From positions 36,478,605-36,542,604 of the forward strand of contig JAJLRJ010000005.1 of the NCBI GenBank assembly GCA_024195265.1: 64,000 bases of DNA, given 5' to 3'. This DNA comes from Dendrophyllia cribrosa. Its lineage: Eukaryota; Cnidaria; Anthozoa; Scleractinia; Dendrophylliidae. Below, in pieces: positions 51,840 to 63,400 of the stretch. How positions within the stretch are numbered: the first letter of the stretch is position 1; each line of letters starts with the position of its first letter. The notes beneath the pieces were generated by a model. That model saw only the letters and a program-made list of their open reading frames with translations. It was not told where the DNA came from and made no database searches. The position numbers and the translations under genes are program-made.

Positions 51840-52427
51840 TCAATTCTGGATTGCTAGTCTTATTTCCCGTAGTGTAGTGCCATACTTCTCAATGATAGCA
51901 CCGTGGCGTTTGTAGAATTTCGTAAACGATTTACAAAGTAGCGTAGATTTGAACCCTTGGTGAAGGAGACGTGATGAAAGTCGGCGAAGTCTATGTATAA
52001 AATACAACCTCGATGTGCAAATTCTAGCATATCTCACCATCTGAGATATAGAAACACCATAGGCCGGATTGGCGGGAATGTTGCTGTCCATATGAGGAAA
52101 ATTGACAATCCGAAATGAGAAGTCATCCCTCTTGTCGTAGACGCTGAGATGGAAAGGTGTGTTGCTGTCACCATTCTTGATTCTCGTGTCCAGATAACAC
52201 ACTTCATTTGATGTTAAGGTAGTGTCCTTTAGTTCCAGGTCCGACGGATAAATGTCGCTGATGTAATTTCCAAAATTCTCATAGTTAACGCTCAATAAAT
52301 CGTCGATATAACGAAAGGTGTTGCTAAATTGGACGGCTTTGGTCATATCTTGCTTCATTGTTCTGAGCATGAAATCATACTCGAAGGTGTGAAGGAACAG
52401 ATCAGCCAACAAAGGAAAAACTGGCAC
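51840..52427 (-). pseudogene. Penelope-like element, reverse transcriptase C-terminal half
   Basis: The frame reads PLLADLFLHTFEYDFM, FRYIDDLLSVN (YIDD in place of YADD), YPSDLELKDTT, CYLDTRIKNG, then VYDKRDDFSF, NPAYGVSISQMVRYAR and LLHQGFKSTLLCKSFTKFYKR. This order matches reverse transcriptases of Penelope-like elements, palm and thumb. The N-terminal half of the polymerase is absent, so it is a fragment. Confidence 0.8.
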
Positions 52428-52590
52428 ATTTCTTCTGATTTGTTGGAAAAATCAGAGTCATCACTACATAGACGTCGAAGTCTGAGAAATTGAGAATACG
52501 GAATGGCGTTTTTAACGTGCGATGGATGTGAGGATGAATGTAACAGATAACTGTGGGAATCTGTAGGTTTGTAGTGCACACTTGTGGATA
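52410..52590 (-). pseudogene. Penelope-like element, segment normally downstream of the palm, misplaced upstream
   Basis: On the minus strand this reads STSVHYKPTDSHSYL, HPSHVKNAIPYSQFLRLRRL and SNKSEEMCQFF. In complete elements it lies after the YIDD palm; here it precedes the LLADLF segment on the same strand and joins it near 52427. Two truncated copies arranged head to tail, or a rearranged single copy, would explain this. Confidence 0.7.
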
Positions 52591-53036
52591 AACTGTTACC
52601 GTTGATTGAACCGGGAACTTTTAAATGCACACGCACACGATGTAACACTTGTCCTTTCATTCACAACGCGGACAAAATAACAGGACCCAAACGATCTATT
52701 AAAATCACTGATCGTTTTACATGCACCTCCGTAAATGTTATCTACTGCATAACATGTACTTTTTGCAAAAAGATATACATTGGCGAAACAGGGAGGAGAC
52801 TGGGCGACCGTTTTCGTGAACATCTCCGAGACGTTGAAAAAAATGACAAAGACGCATCCAAACCAGTCGCGCGCCATTTTAATCTTACTAACCATTCTAA
52901 ACAACACATGACAATCTGCGGCCTTTCCCTACACCAGGGTAACACAGAAAGCCGTAAAAACCTAGAACAAAAAATCATCTTTCAAATCGGCACTCTCAAA
53001 CCCCACGGAATCAACGAACGCCGTTCATTCAACTAA
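52584..53036 (+). CDS. Penelope-like element GIY-YIG endonuclease domain, opposite strand to its reverse transcriptase
   Basis: The frame reads GTFKCTRTRCNTCPF (Cys cluster), VIYCITCTFCKKIYIGETG, RRLGDRFREHL and KPVARHFN, and ends NLEQKIIFQIGTLKPHGINE. These are the landmark residues of the GIY-YIG nuclease at the C-terminus of Penelope-like elements (Tyr, Arg, Glu). The frame is intact for about 150 codons. The matching reverse transcriptase fragments lie on the other strand immediately to the left, so an inversion separates the two halves. As a stand-alone gene it is probably not functional. Confidence 0.8.
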   Translation: MDKLLPLIEPGTFKCTRTRCNTCPFIHNADKITGPKRSIKITDRFTCTSVNVIYCITCTFCKKIYIGETGRRLGDRFREHLRDVEKNDKDASKPVARHFNLTNHSKQHMTICGLSLHQGNTESRKNLEQKIIFQIGTLKPHGINERRSFN

Positions 53037-54372
53037 TTTACATTTGTTTTAAACGTCACCAAATTTCCACCAATAGCGTAGCTCCACCGCTTACTATATA
53101 AAACCACACACTACCCACAATTCCTTGATTCGCTCCGACGAAGGGCTAGCGCTCGAAACGTCAGCTATTTGAATCTTTTTACGGTGGTCAATTTACCTTA
53201 TCGACTCAGTCGATAAAACTAAATTCTCGTGTTTCATCCCCCCACCGACGCAGCACCACAGTTTCTCTAGAAACTAACCCCATTCATTTACTACAACTTT
53301 AGCTGATTTGCGGGCTAAAAACGTCAACTCCTTTCGGGTTTTTTTTCCTTCTTTCTTTTCGTTTCCTTTTGAGCCCGAAAAGTCTTCGGGAGGTTCATGA
53401 AACGGGCGCCAGTGGTCGGTTTATGTCAATCCGATCCGATCCTGACCCCAGGGGTCAGTCCTCGATCCGATCCAAGTTTTGTTAGCCTGTGCAGCTATCT
53501 TCCCAGTCCATCACGGGCACACGTAGTGTTACCGAGCCGCGAAGCGGCCACTCGCAATCAGACAACGAAAATATTCAAGTTTTATTCCTCTATATCTGTA
53601 ACACAGAAAAGAAAATTAAATGAAAAAGTGATCGCTTTAAGGTTATTTTCACCCGAGAAACATTCACTAGCGCAAGCGAAACTCATGATGACTGATTTCT
53701 CAGAAATAGTACAGCATTCGGTCGAAAATCTTCAAATCTTCTCGAGTCTTTTTCAGCAACGCGATTGTTTGACAACGAGAAACGGATCACAAGACACGTG
53801 CAGTTTACATCTTATAATGGTGGTGAATTTTTCGTAGCTGAAGTTTCTGTTGGCTGTTCTATCTTCTATCCCTCTTCAACCTGGCGAAATAAAAATTCAT
53901 GAAAGGCAAACAATCGAAAGAAGAGAAATTCATTTGAACACGGTAAGCTTATTTGAATTTTATAGTTTCGGTTTTTTTCCGCTTCAAAAGCGCAAGTGCT
54001 GTGCCGAGAGTGAGCGAAACGATCAGGCTTCGTTCGTTGTATTACAGTGTACAACAAAATACTTTTTAAAAAACATTTCATTAACTGCGAAAAAGGATTG
54101 AGATTGAAGACATTGAACTCACCGAGAGCTGAGGAGAGATATATCATTTACGTTCTTCTTGGAGAGTGAGCACATGGTAGGGGGGCTATCATAATGGTGA
54201 TTCCATGAAGAGGGGGATGTCATAATTGCAATTTTGTGACACCGGAGAAACTGGTCTCCCCCTGCGGGGGGTAGCCCAGTAATGAGATATACTTCGTTTA
54301 GACGTATGTGACGAGTTTATAGGACAATACTCCTTTCGAATTGTGGCCACGTCTTTTTTCTCAAACTCCCTC
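53037..54372. other. Intergenic and 5' region of the ASMT-like gene
   Basis: Near 53555-53700 a plus-strand frame reads KIFKFYSS and ALRLFSPEKHSLAQAK, which resembles the FSPEKHSVLK part of the OB-fold pseudogene at 46.3 kb; it may be another decayed copy. The ASMT promoter should lie in the right part of this region, but no element is certain. Confidence 0.35.
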
Positions 54373-55059
54373 ATGATGCTCATGATACGTGGAATCCATC
54401 CTAAAATTGGACTCAGGGGCTTCTCTATTCCCCGGCTAATCCGTACGTTATCTAATACACAAGCTATGGATCATAGCAAAAAGGAGATCGTAGTTCCTTC
54501 ACCCATCCCCGATAAACTGCAAAATCTAATTTTCGCCTTTCGAGAATCAAAAGCGCTATTTGCGGCATGTGATCTGGGTGTCTTTGATCTTTTACACGAC
54601 TCCGAGACTCCACAGTCAGCTGAAGACATGGCGGCAAAGATGAAGGCTGATCCCGATGCGACAACACGCTTAATGGACACTCTCGTCGGACTGGAGTTGC
54701 TAGAAAAAAAACAGCAAAGCGGATCGTGGTTGTACTCGAACACCAAAATGGCGAGCCAGTTTCTCGCCAATTCAAGCCCTGATTCTGTTGGTGACTACAT
54801 AACGCATTCAAACAAACTGCTGTACCCTCTGTTTGGTAATTTAGAGACCGCAGTAAGGGAGGGATCGAACCAGTGGATGAATACTTTTGGTCTGTCCTCT
54901 GTGGATAAGTGGAAATCTGCGTACAGCACCGAAGAAGACCGGTTGCGATTTCTGGGAGCGATGCATAGCACGTCACGCCATTCCTGTCACGCTGTGGCCA
55001 AGGCATTTGACTTGAGCAATTTAAATAACTGTTGTGACTTAGGGGGTAGGTACTTGGGG

Positions 55060-55106
<47 letters not shown>

Positions 55107-57752
55107 GCTGAATGCAGTCTCAACTCAACTGGAAGTGGGTGTGGGACTGCTGTCAAACATTGGTGATCCAGAAAACAGAACTGTAAATTAATAAATTAAG
55201 TTACAGCAAAATTAAATTAAAGCAGATGCCCCTGTAAGGGAGACACCTCTCTGAGGCAGACATCAGTGGTTGGCTGTTCTTTTAATCTTTAATCATTATT
55301 TATACATGGTAAAAAAATCATCAGGTATAAAAATTCCTATACAATGACTAACGTACTAAAACCTTAAAATCCTAATCTTAACATTAAATATTAACTTACA
55401 ACAATAAGCCACGCAAAAACCTGATTTCCATGAATGCCGTGTTTAAACATTATAGTAGAGAAGGCGTTTAAATTCACTTAATGAATAAGACTCTCTAATG
55501 TTACAGGGTAAGCTGTTCCAAACGGTTGCCTCGCTGTAACTAAAACTATTTTTCATGTAGTTAGTTCTTGGAAAGGGGACAACAAGTTTGTTTACCGAGT
55601 TCCTCAAAGAATAGTTTGATAGTTTGGTTCCCGGCCGAATTGCACTTGTTTGTCTGTAACAAAAGTCTCTATAAGGTGGACAGTTAGAAATGGTCCTGAG
55701 GGTGTCTATCCTAAAGAGAGTTCACTGTAATCAACTTTGTTTAACAAGGGTGACACCACATGCCTGCAAGCAAGCAGCTCTCCTCATCCCCAAAAGAACT
55801 TGCTTACAGGCTATGGTGATTCTTTACTGTCTCATGAATGACAAATCTGTGGCCCTTGCCTGATTCCAGATTGAATTATTGCAAGGTGCAGTTCCAGGAA
55901 AGATCCATCCTCCAAAGTTATCAAAGGAAAGTATGAAGGAGTGTGTGGGGAATTAACACAAAAACTCTTCCATGGGGTGGACTGGAGTATGGATATTTTC
56001 TGGAATAACAAGTTAGAAGTACGTTTTTGAGAAAAGATGAAAAACTGAAGAACCGGTGACAATAAACTCAACCCACACGATTCTTTAATTTTTTCTGGTT
56101 TACAGGGGGAACAGGAGCCATGGCATACACTTTGTGTCAGTACTACCCTAACATGAAGATCACAGTGTGCGACATGCAATCAGTTGTGGACTCTGCACAT
56201 CATTTTCGACCCTCATTAGAAGAGTACCCCAATCAAGCAAATGTTTCTTATGTGGTGGGCGATTTTTTCCAAGCCAATCTACCAAAGGCTGAGTTATATG
56301 TGTTGCAGCGAATACTTCACGACTGGACTGTTGAACAAATGGACTTAATACTTTCAAATGTCTTTAAATCTTTACCTTCAGGTAAGCAATTAACCCCTTT
56401 TAATCTGCAGTGGTGATCGACATCTAATTTCTCTTTGCAGTAAAACTGCACTGTCAAATTTACAGGTTAAGAGAATTAAAGGAAATGATCACCAAAGATA
56501 AATAAGATGATTGGCTTGATTCTTTGCCAATTCTTCCCAGAAAAATTATCAGGTTAATTATTGTATCAATAACAAAGTACTTGATTGTGATTGGTCATCT
56601 GCACGCCTATTTCTTAGGTAATTACAACTTTTATTTACAACTTTTTGTTATTGTACACCTGTAATTGGACACCTACATTGCACACGCTTCAGTCAGTTGC
56701 ACTTAAATGGGTTCTTTTTTTGCTGTTTTCCTCTTACTTTCAAACCGATAGAAAATATCCAGGACGTTTTGAGTGCAAAAAAGTCCACATGGACTTTTAA
56801 TCTCAAATTTTGTTATGGATGCAATTAATAAATTATATTTAGTAATTGAACTTCGTGTCGTACAATTCAGGGGTAATTGTGTTCGTAATTTCAAATCGTC
56901 CTCGCGCTATGCGACGCTCGGCCAATTTAAAATTAATCGCCAGATTACTCCCTGGATTGTACTCCACTCAGTCCAATTACTAATTACTTAATACAAAATG
57001 TGCAACAATAGGTTATTGAGTGTAAATGGTCATCCTATTTCTTACAAAATTGAAGGGCTCCCTGCAACAACGTCCTGAGTGTGTTTTTGGTAACTTTCAC
57101 TAAAATTGTATGTTTTAGGCCTTTAAAAGCACAGTTTTGTCAAATTAATGATTTATTATTGTTAAGGTACTTAAAACAGCTCCAAAATGGGGAAGAAAAT
57201 CCACATCTTTGAGAAAATGTTTTGGGCCCCTATGACACCCTATGGCTCCCAGGACACCCTATGTATCTTTTCAAAATAAAAAAAAATATTCTGTTCGAAG
57301 ATAGAAGATTTGTTGACCTGGTTTAAATCCTTTCAGTCATATGTACATGATCCAGTCATAATTTTGGCAAGTGAGTCCCTTTGGAGGCCAAAAATCCAAG
57401 ATTTCTGTGAAAATTTTCCAAAAACGCACTCAGGACGTTATTGCAGGGAGCCCTTCAATTGTTCTCCACTCAGTTCTAATATTAATAATAGAATATTAAT
57501 TTTTATGATTTTTCTGTTGTGTTATGTTGAGGTGGTTGTCTTCTTATTGCTGAGATGTTCTTGAATGATGATAAAAGTGGGCCCAAAAGGACTCTTCTAC
57601 AGTCCTTAAACATGTTGGTACAGGAACATGGCAAGGAATCCTCAGCAGCAGAATATAAAGAACTTTTAGAGAAACATGGATTTGTGGATATTCAGGCAAA
57701 ACAGCTTCCGCCCAGCGCAGGCTTAGATGCTATTTTATGTAGAAAGGCTTAA
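54373..57752 (+). CDS. Acetylserotonin O-methyltransferase-like enzyme, three exons
   Basis: Exons 54373-55045, 56106-56381 and 57532-57752 join in phase to 389 codons. In animals ASMT methylates N-acetylserotonin with S-adenosylmethionine to give melatonin; cnidarian relatives may use other substrates. Exon 1 carries the N-terminal dimerisation region (LIFAFRESKALFAACDLGVF, LLEKKQQSGSWLYSN). The SAM-binding motif DLGGGTGAMA spans the first splice. Exon 2 has GDFFQANLP and RILHDW, the latter with the expected catalytic His. Exon 3 has GGCLLIAEMFLNDD, LNMLVQEHGKE and the DAILCRKA end. The first ATG (54373) gives a 31-residue extension rich in Arg/Lys and free of acidic residues (MMLMIRGIHPKIGLRGFS), which could be a mitochondrial signal; ATG 54466 (MDHSKKE) would give the usual family length. 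A reading that starts at 54343 would need GTG and is not favoured. Caffeic-acid-type methyltransferases share the fold. Confidence 0.9.
55056..55104. repeat. Poly-G tract just after the first splice donor of the ASMT-like gene
   Basis: GGGGGGAG is followed by about 42 consecutive G. The tract begins 10 bases after the exon 1 donor (G/GTAGGT at 55045/55046). The transcript carries the G-rich strand, so it could form G-quadruplexes next to the donor. Confidence 0.95.
55443..55720 (-). pseudogene. LINE C-terminal fragment in intron 1 of the ASMT-like gene
   Basis: On the minus strand a frame reads FCYRQTSAIRPGTKLSNYSL, VVPFPRTNYMKNSFSYSEA, VWNSLPCNIRES and SLSEFKRLLYYN before a stop at 55443. 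The PRTN-F-Y-WN-LP-R-S-FK spacing is the usual end of animal CR1/Jockey-type LINE proteins. It is only the 3' end of an element, antisense to the host gene. Confidence 0.75.
56571..56988. repeat. Interspersed repeat in intron 2 of the ASMT-like gene, copy of 13317-13712
   Basis: Long shared stretches with the BLTP1-intron copy occur in the same order, with small indels and an extra CpG-containing part near 56905. Confidence 0.85.
57048..57461. mobile_element. MITE in intron 2 of the ASMT-like gene
   Basis: The ends ATTGAAGGGCTCCCTGCAA and TTGCAGGGAGCCCTTCAAT are inverted repeats that continue inward through CGTCCTGAGTGYGTTTTTGG. The middle is unrelated to the ends, contains a poly-A stretch and has no ORF of note. 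Confidence 0.85.
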
Positions 57753-57776
57753 AAACAATTCTAACAACTATGCTAA

Positions 57777-57976
57777 CCCTTTCACTCCCAGAGTCAATTA
57801 TGGAGACATGTGATGTAGTTCTAACTTTTGAGCCCGGTGATGAAATCCTATGGTGTGTCCATTCAAATAAAACCTTTTCTGTAGCTTCTGTAGTACTTTT
57901 GTATGGTACCATTTGTTTTTCAATATTTGGGATTTTTCTTGAATTTTGATATTTGGCACTCTTGGGAGTTAAATGG
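57777..57976. mobile_element. piggyBac-like MITE 3' of the ASMT-like gene
   Basis: The left end CCCTTTCACTCCCAGAGT and the right end ACTCTTGGGAGTTAAATGG are imperfect inverted repeats. TTAA lies at the right edge (57977-57980) and CTAA, one base from TTAA, at the left (57773-57776). Part of the same sequence recurs at about 59650-59740. Confidence 0.55.
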
Positions 57977-57980
57977 TTAA

Positions 57981-58884
57981 GTGACTTTTCAAGTAAAAAA
58001 GCATTCAGAGTCCATCCTCACTGTACAATTGACTCTCGAGTACCGTTAGGTGACCACTTAAACTTAGTAATGTTATTTATTTGATAACTTTTCTAGGCAA
58101 TAGCATTTCCTGGAATTTTGAGTGTTCATGTATAAGATGTATTACTTCATGATTATTTTGACAAGAACTTTCCTTTTCAGTGCAAAAATGCAAAATGTCA
58201 AAAAGCCATTACATCACTAAAGACATGAGTGAAAATGTGGATCCATGTAAAGGGACACTAGCTGTCCTACCAAAGTAACATATTTTGCTTACCTTAACCC
58301 TATATAGCCTGAGTCTGGGAGGGGGGATACCCCCCCCCCCCCCCCCCCCCCCCCCCCACCTCGTAACTTCAAGAACATTAATGCTATGACAATGAAACCT
58401 TGAGGGTACATAGTACGTCCAAAACTGTCTCCTTTGCGGTCCGCACAATGGAATGATGACATCATATGACGTAGTTATTAGGTAATTAGCTATATGGCCG
58501 CCATCTTGGATTTCTGAAATTTTTTGAACCCTCTTAAAAACCATCCAAATTGACTCAAAACCAATAAATAAATGCTAAATGACGTAAAAATATAAAAGTT
58601 ATGCCAATAAACATTTTGATTGTTTTTCTTCATTCTAAGGTACAAATATGCAAATTTCAAAAAACATGGCTGTCAAAATCTTGTTGCCATGGAAACATCA
58701 AGTCACGTCACAAAGTTTGATGGTGTTTGAATACAGGTTTTGAAAAAGTGTTCATTAGAAAGCCAAATGAAAGAATAATGGTACAACATTGTTCAATATT
58801 AATTTTGTTGAGCAACAAATGTTAAATGTTTTGCTACAATCCCTAGATACAATAAAATTTTAATTCAAGGGCTTGGGGAAAATT
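57981..58884. other. Intergenic stretch with a poly-C tract at 58329-58357
   Basis: A run of about 29 C follows GGGAGGGGGGATA, so G-rich and C-rich tracts face each other. No gene is supported. Confidence 0.5.
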
Positions 58885-59027
58885 CAGGGTTTTCATTAAG
58901 AATTGTAGTAGCAGGAGAATATTATGAAAGAGCGAAGATAGCTACATATTCCCATCGAAATTTAGCCAGAGAATTCTGCGAAGTAGGCAGAGAATTCTCC
59001 GATCTCCGATGCCTAATGAACACCCTG
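58885..59027. mobile_element. 143-bp hAT-type MITE, AAAATT duplication
   Basis: The ends CAGGGTTTTCATTAA and CTAATGAACACCCTG are imperfect inverted repeats, with AAAATT directly on each side (58879-58884, 59028-59033). The ends match those of the nested element at 45353-45957. Confidence 0.8.
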
Positions 59028-59932
59028 AAAATTAGGTAAAAATTACTACAAATTAGCTCTATAAGACTGTTCACAGTCTCCTCTTTTGCTGTGTGTTCAT
59101 TAAGTTCGATTGTTCAGTTCATTTGAACAAATTGAGTGATCAAACATATGAAAAAATAGGGGACTGAACACACAGACCAGAAAACATGCAAATAGCTTAA
59201 ATCCAGGGCTCAAGACTAAAAGTAGACAACTAGACAAGTCTAGTAAAAAATCAGTTTTGGTTAGTGGATTGCATCCATTTTTACCGGAATAAAAATGTTC
59301 ATAAAATGTCCTATAAAATTTTCATTTTTTATTGATGAATAGTGAACCCTATTTTATACAGTTGATCAGAAGTCATTTGGTCCTACCAAATGAATGAAGC
59401 AGGAAATACTACATAGTTATTTTGCCTCTTTATTAATTTACAGTGCTTGTTATTGTAATATTGTACATGGAATTCTTGTCATGTTGATCTGAAACACAAA
59501 AGAAAAAGAAAATTGTCTTGTCACAAGTATTGTAATCAAATTTATTCATTGTCTAAAGCTGGGCTTACAAAGAAGGAACAGAATCAAAACATATACACAC
59601 AAAGTAACACTGGAAAAATTGACATTTGTATTCACGAAATGGCACCTGATATCTTGTACCATTTGTTTTTCGATATTTTACAAAATGTAATTTGGGATTT
59701 TCTTGAATTTTGATATTTGACACTCTTGGAGCCTGAGTGAGTAAAAAGCTTCCATTTGTTCAATGACTAACCCCTGAGTTGTCCGTCCAGTTAAGTTCTG
59801 ACTCTTCAACTTTCTGTACCAGGTTGGTGGATCTGACTTAGTCTGCAAGATTAGCATAAGAACTTCAAATAAGACTGAGTGTAATCTCAGATGAGATTGT
59901 AAGGATGTGATGCAATTAAAGGTAAAGTCGTA
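59028..59932. other. Intergenic stretch with repeat fragments
   Basis: CAGGGCTCAAGACTAAAAG at 59203 resembles one end of the CAGGGCTCGAAATT hAT family, with no matching second end. Around 59650-59740 there is a partial copy of 57777-57976. No gene is supported. Confidence 0.45.
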
Positions 59933-60190
59933 CACGAGTCACAGGTGGCTCACTTGGCCAAAACTTAACCCGGGTTCTGTAGCATGAAGCAACTAGAAGT
60001 ATTGCTGCTGCCTCCCGGGCAGGGTTATCTTCAGCATTTTGTCACTGGTACCCATTTATACACCTGGGTGGAGAGAGACAATGTGGTGTACAGTTTGTTG
60101 TCTAAGGAAGCAACACAATAGCTGAGGCCAGTCCTTGAACCACTGACCTTTGGATCTCAAGTCTAACACACGAACCACTACCATATATAA
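59933..60190 (-). mobile_element. tRNA-derived SINE
   Basis: On the minus strand a tRNA-like head contains box A (TGGTAGTGGTT) and box B (GTGGTTCAAGGACT). It is followed by a body with CCACCCAGGTGTATAAATGG, a phrase widespread in SINEs of marine invertebrates. No self-encoded protein is expected. Confidence 0.6.
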
Positions 60191-60470
60191 TGTTAGATTG
60201 TCCAAAAACTATGACTTTTTGTGTTACAAACAGAGATGCTCTAGATTGCCTTTAATCCATATAGGCAAACCTCTCTATTACAGACACCTCTCAATTATGG
60301 ACAGTTTCCTGTCCTCGTCCAACAGACTCACTATTTTCCAGAAACTTGTTCACTATCACAGTTATTAGTTAACACTGGGGTCAGTAAAAATGCCGTACTG
60401 CCCGCCGTACTGATTTTTAAATGCAATTTGCCAGTAAACGTTGTCTAAATTTCTTCACGCAACTGATCAG
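60191..60470. other. Short intergenic stretch
   Basis: A fragment starting GGCAAACCTCTCTATTACAG near 60264 resembles a mariner-type MITE end. Nothing else is seen before the LINE poly-A tail. Confidence 0.4.
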
Positions 60471-63400
60471 TTTTTTTTTTTTTTTTTAATAATGCTTTTA
60501 TTGGACAATACACTTAATACTTACAATACAGTACATTACACTGGTCTACATACAATACAAGATAAAATATAACTACACATAAAACCTACAAGCAATATCT
60601 ACATTAAATTACAAAGACGTACTAACACAACTGTACAAACATTTACAATACACTGCTTAATTAGTTACATTACTTACAAACATTGGCATAAAATGTTGCT
60701 TTACACTATGTACAATTATATTTTTTCATTATTAATTATTATTATTATTTCCATAGAAACTACCTTTTACATATATTGTTTTACATGGAAACATTATTTA
60801 CAAAGAATTACATAAAAAAATGTATGATGAACAAAACACAAGGATTATAATAGGCGTGCCCATGTAGAATTAAATTTTTCGAGGGATTTATTCTGAAATG
60901 ATATTTCTCTTATTATAATTATGTCATTTTTCAACCGTAATAAAAAGCTGTCAAAGTCCAAAAAGCCGTTGCACATGCTGGTAGCGAAAATATGATATTT
61001 TGCAATAAGAAGAGCATAGTTGAGTAGATAGTTATATGGTGTGTTTTGATGCCAGCCATACAAAATTATATATTCATTTAAATTTACATTTTGGTTAAAT
61101 TTCTGGTACCACCATTTAACAAAAGAATCGCAAAATGTGTTGGATTTGATGCAATTGGATAACATGTGAGTGGTTGTTTGTTTTTCACAGTTGCAAAGCG
61201 GGCAGGTGTCGTTATCAGCTTTTCCGGCGTGAAACAGATTAATTTGGTTTGGAAGGACATTATGAATTATTTTATATTGGAAAGCAATTAACTTTGTCTG
61301 TTTAGTAACTGTGAATGGAAGCAAGTATACTTTATGAATGTTGTCCTTAGTAAATCCACAATTTAAAATCCTGTTCTCACAAGTTGGAGGCACAGTTATC
61401 TTATTAAGAAAAAAAGAGTAAGCAGCGCGGGTGGTAAGTGTGGTTTGGATGGGGCTTAAAGTCACTGCGGCATCTGCATTGCATAATGAAATGTTTGTTA
61501 TTATTTTCCGTTTTGAGTGGATGGCTTTGATTACGCCATAATACGTAGTAAAAGGTGTGGTTAAATTAAATTTTTCGTTTAGTTCAACCAAAGAAAGGAA
61601 ATTGTGATTTTCATTTAAAAGATCGTTGATATGAATAATACCTTTTTTGAACCACGAGTTGTAGAAAATGGGTTTCCCATCAATTTTTATATTTTTATTG
61701 TTCCAGATTATTTCCGCGTCTTTTGAAATATGTTCATTTAGTATCGTTGGTTCATTAAAATCTTGCCAGTACTTGAGAATGGTAGCGTAGAACTCTGGAA
61801 GGTTGTCCAATTGAAGTGACTTGAAATCGAAATGACAGTCAGTTAAAAAAGAAATTCCACCATATTGCCTTGTACAAAATTCTGGGATCATTTTCCATGA
61901 AGCTTCATTATGCGTCTTTAACCGCTCAATCCAAGACAACTTGAGCGCTTTTTCCATAATTTCGAAGTCAATCATTTTAAGCCCACCTTGCTGTCTCTCT
62001 TTGATAATCGTTTTTTTTATCTTTGCTCGTTTATCTTCCCAAATAAAATTAAAAGTCAACTTATTAATTTCTTTAACAAAATGTTCAGGTATCGTAAGAA
62101 CAGAGGTGTTATATATTAATTTCGATAAACCCAAAGTTTTAACAATATTTATCCTTCCAAGTAAAGTGAGTTTTCTTCTTTTCCAGCAGTTTAACGTTTT
62201 TTCTAGGCTAAGGATTTTCTCCTTAAAATTTAGTTTATTAGCATTTTCAATGTCATATGAGAAGTGTACACCAAGGGCGCAGATAGGTTCTTTCGGCCAC
62301 TTAAAATTAAACGGGGTTTCCTTTTTATCTCTCCAGCTTCCTAGCCACATTGCTTCAGTTTTACTGGTATTAATTTCCAGCCCTGAGACTAATTTAAAGT
62401 CATCGAGAAGTTTTAACAGCTTGCTTATTGAGTTTTGGTCCCTTACGAAGACGGTGGTGTCATCGGCGTATTGTGTACATTTTATCTCTTTAAGACCAAC
62501 TTTAATTCCTTTAATAGAATTGTCGTTTTTTAGAGCTCTTGCTAGAAGTTCAATTCCGATTACAAACAAAAGTCCTGACAGAGGGCAACCTTGCCTTACT
62601 CCACGTTGTAAACGGAAAAACGGCGACGTGTGACCGTTATTTATTACGCAGCTGGAGGCTTCACGATAAAGCACTTCTATCCAATTTAAGAAATTTGGAC
62701 CAAAGTTGAACACTCTGAGGGCGGCGTTTAAGTAGTTCCATTCTATAGAGTCGAAGGCTTTTTTAAAGTCAATAAATAGCGCTATTCCGGGACTATTGAT
62801 TTGTTTTGTGTGAAACATGACGTCTTCAATCAATCTAATATTCTCACCAATAAAACGACCTTTGACGTATCCTGTTTGATCTGGGTTAATAATTTTTGGG
62901 AGTAATTTTTCTAATCTTTTAGCGATTGTTTTAGTAAGAATCTTATAGTCTACATTTAGCAGCGAAATGGGCCTTAAATTTTCAAGAATTGCTTTATCTT
63001 TATTTTTTTGGGGGATAAGTGATATTATTCCTCTCTTTTGACTAATTGATAGAGCTCCTGTTTGAAATGCATAATTGAAACTGGCAATCATTTCAGTGCA
63101 CAACTCTGGCCAAAAGAACTTATAAAATTCAGCTGACAAGCCATCGGTACCTGGTGTCTTATCATTTTTGAAATCTTTAAGAGCAATGTAACATTCATTT
63201 TCTCTTACCACACCTTCACAAGACAACTTTTCCTCTTCAGATAAAGGTGTTATATTTTCTAACTTAAAGAATGTAGAGGTTGAAAAAATTTCGTTATCTA
63301 TGTTTTTTGAGGTATAAAGTGTTTCGTAAAAATCTTTTTCCTCTTTCAAGATTTCAAATTGATTGTGGGTATAGGTGTTGTTGCTACGTTTTAACTTTGT

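Noticed and set aside
18461..53036. The idea that the repeated small ORFs and GIY-YIG pieces form a defence or toxin system
   Set aside because: The nuclease pieces have clear Penelope-like context and the small ORFs lie in mobile repeats. Nothing links them into one system.
54464..55156. A 230-codon minus-strand ORF with a proline run
   Set aside because: It is antisense to ASMT-like exon 1 and extends through the poly-G tract, which gives the proline run.
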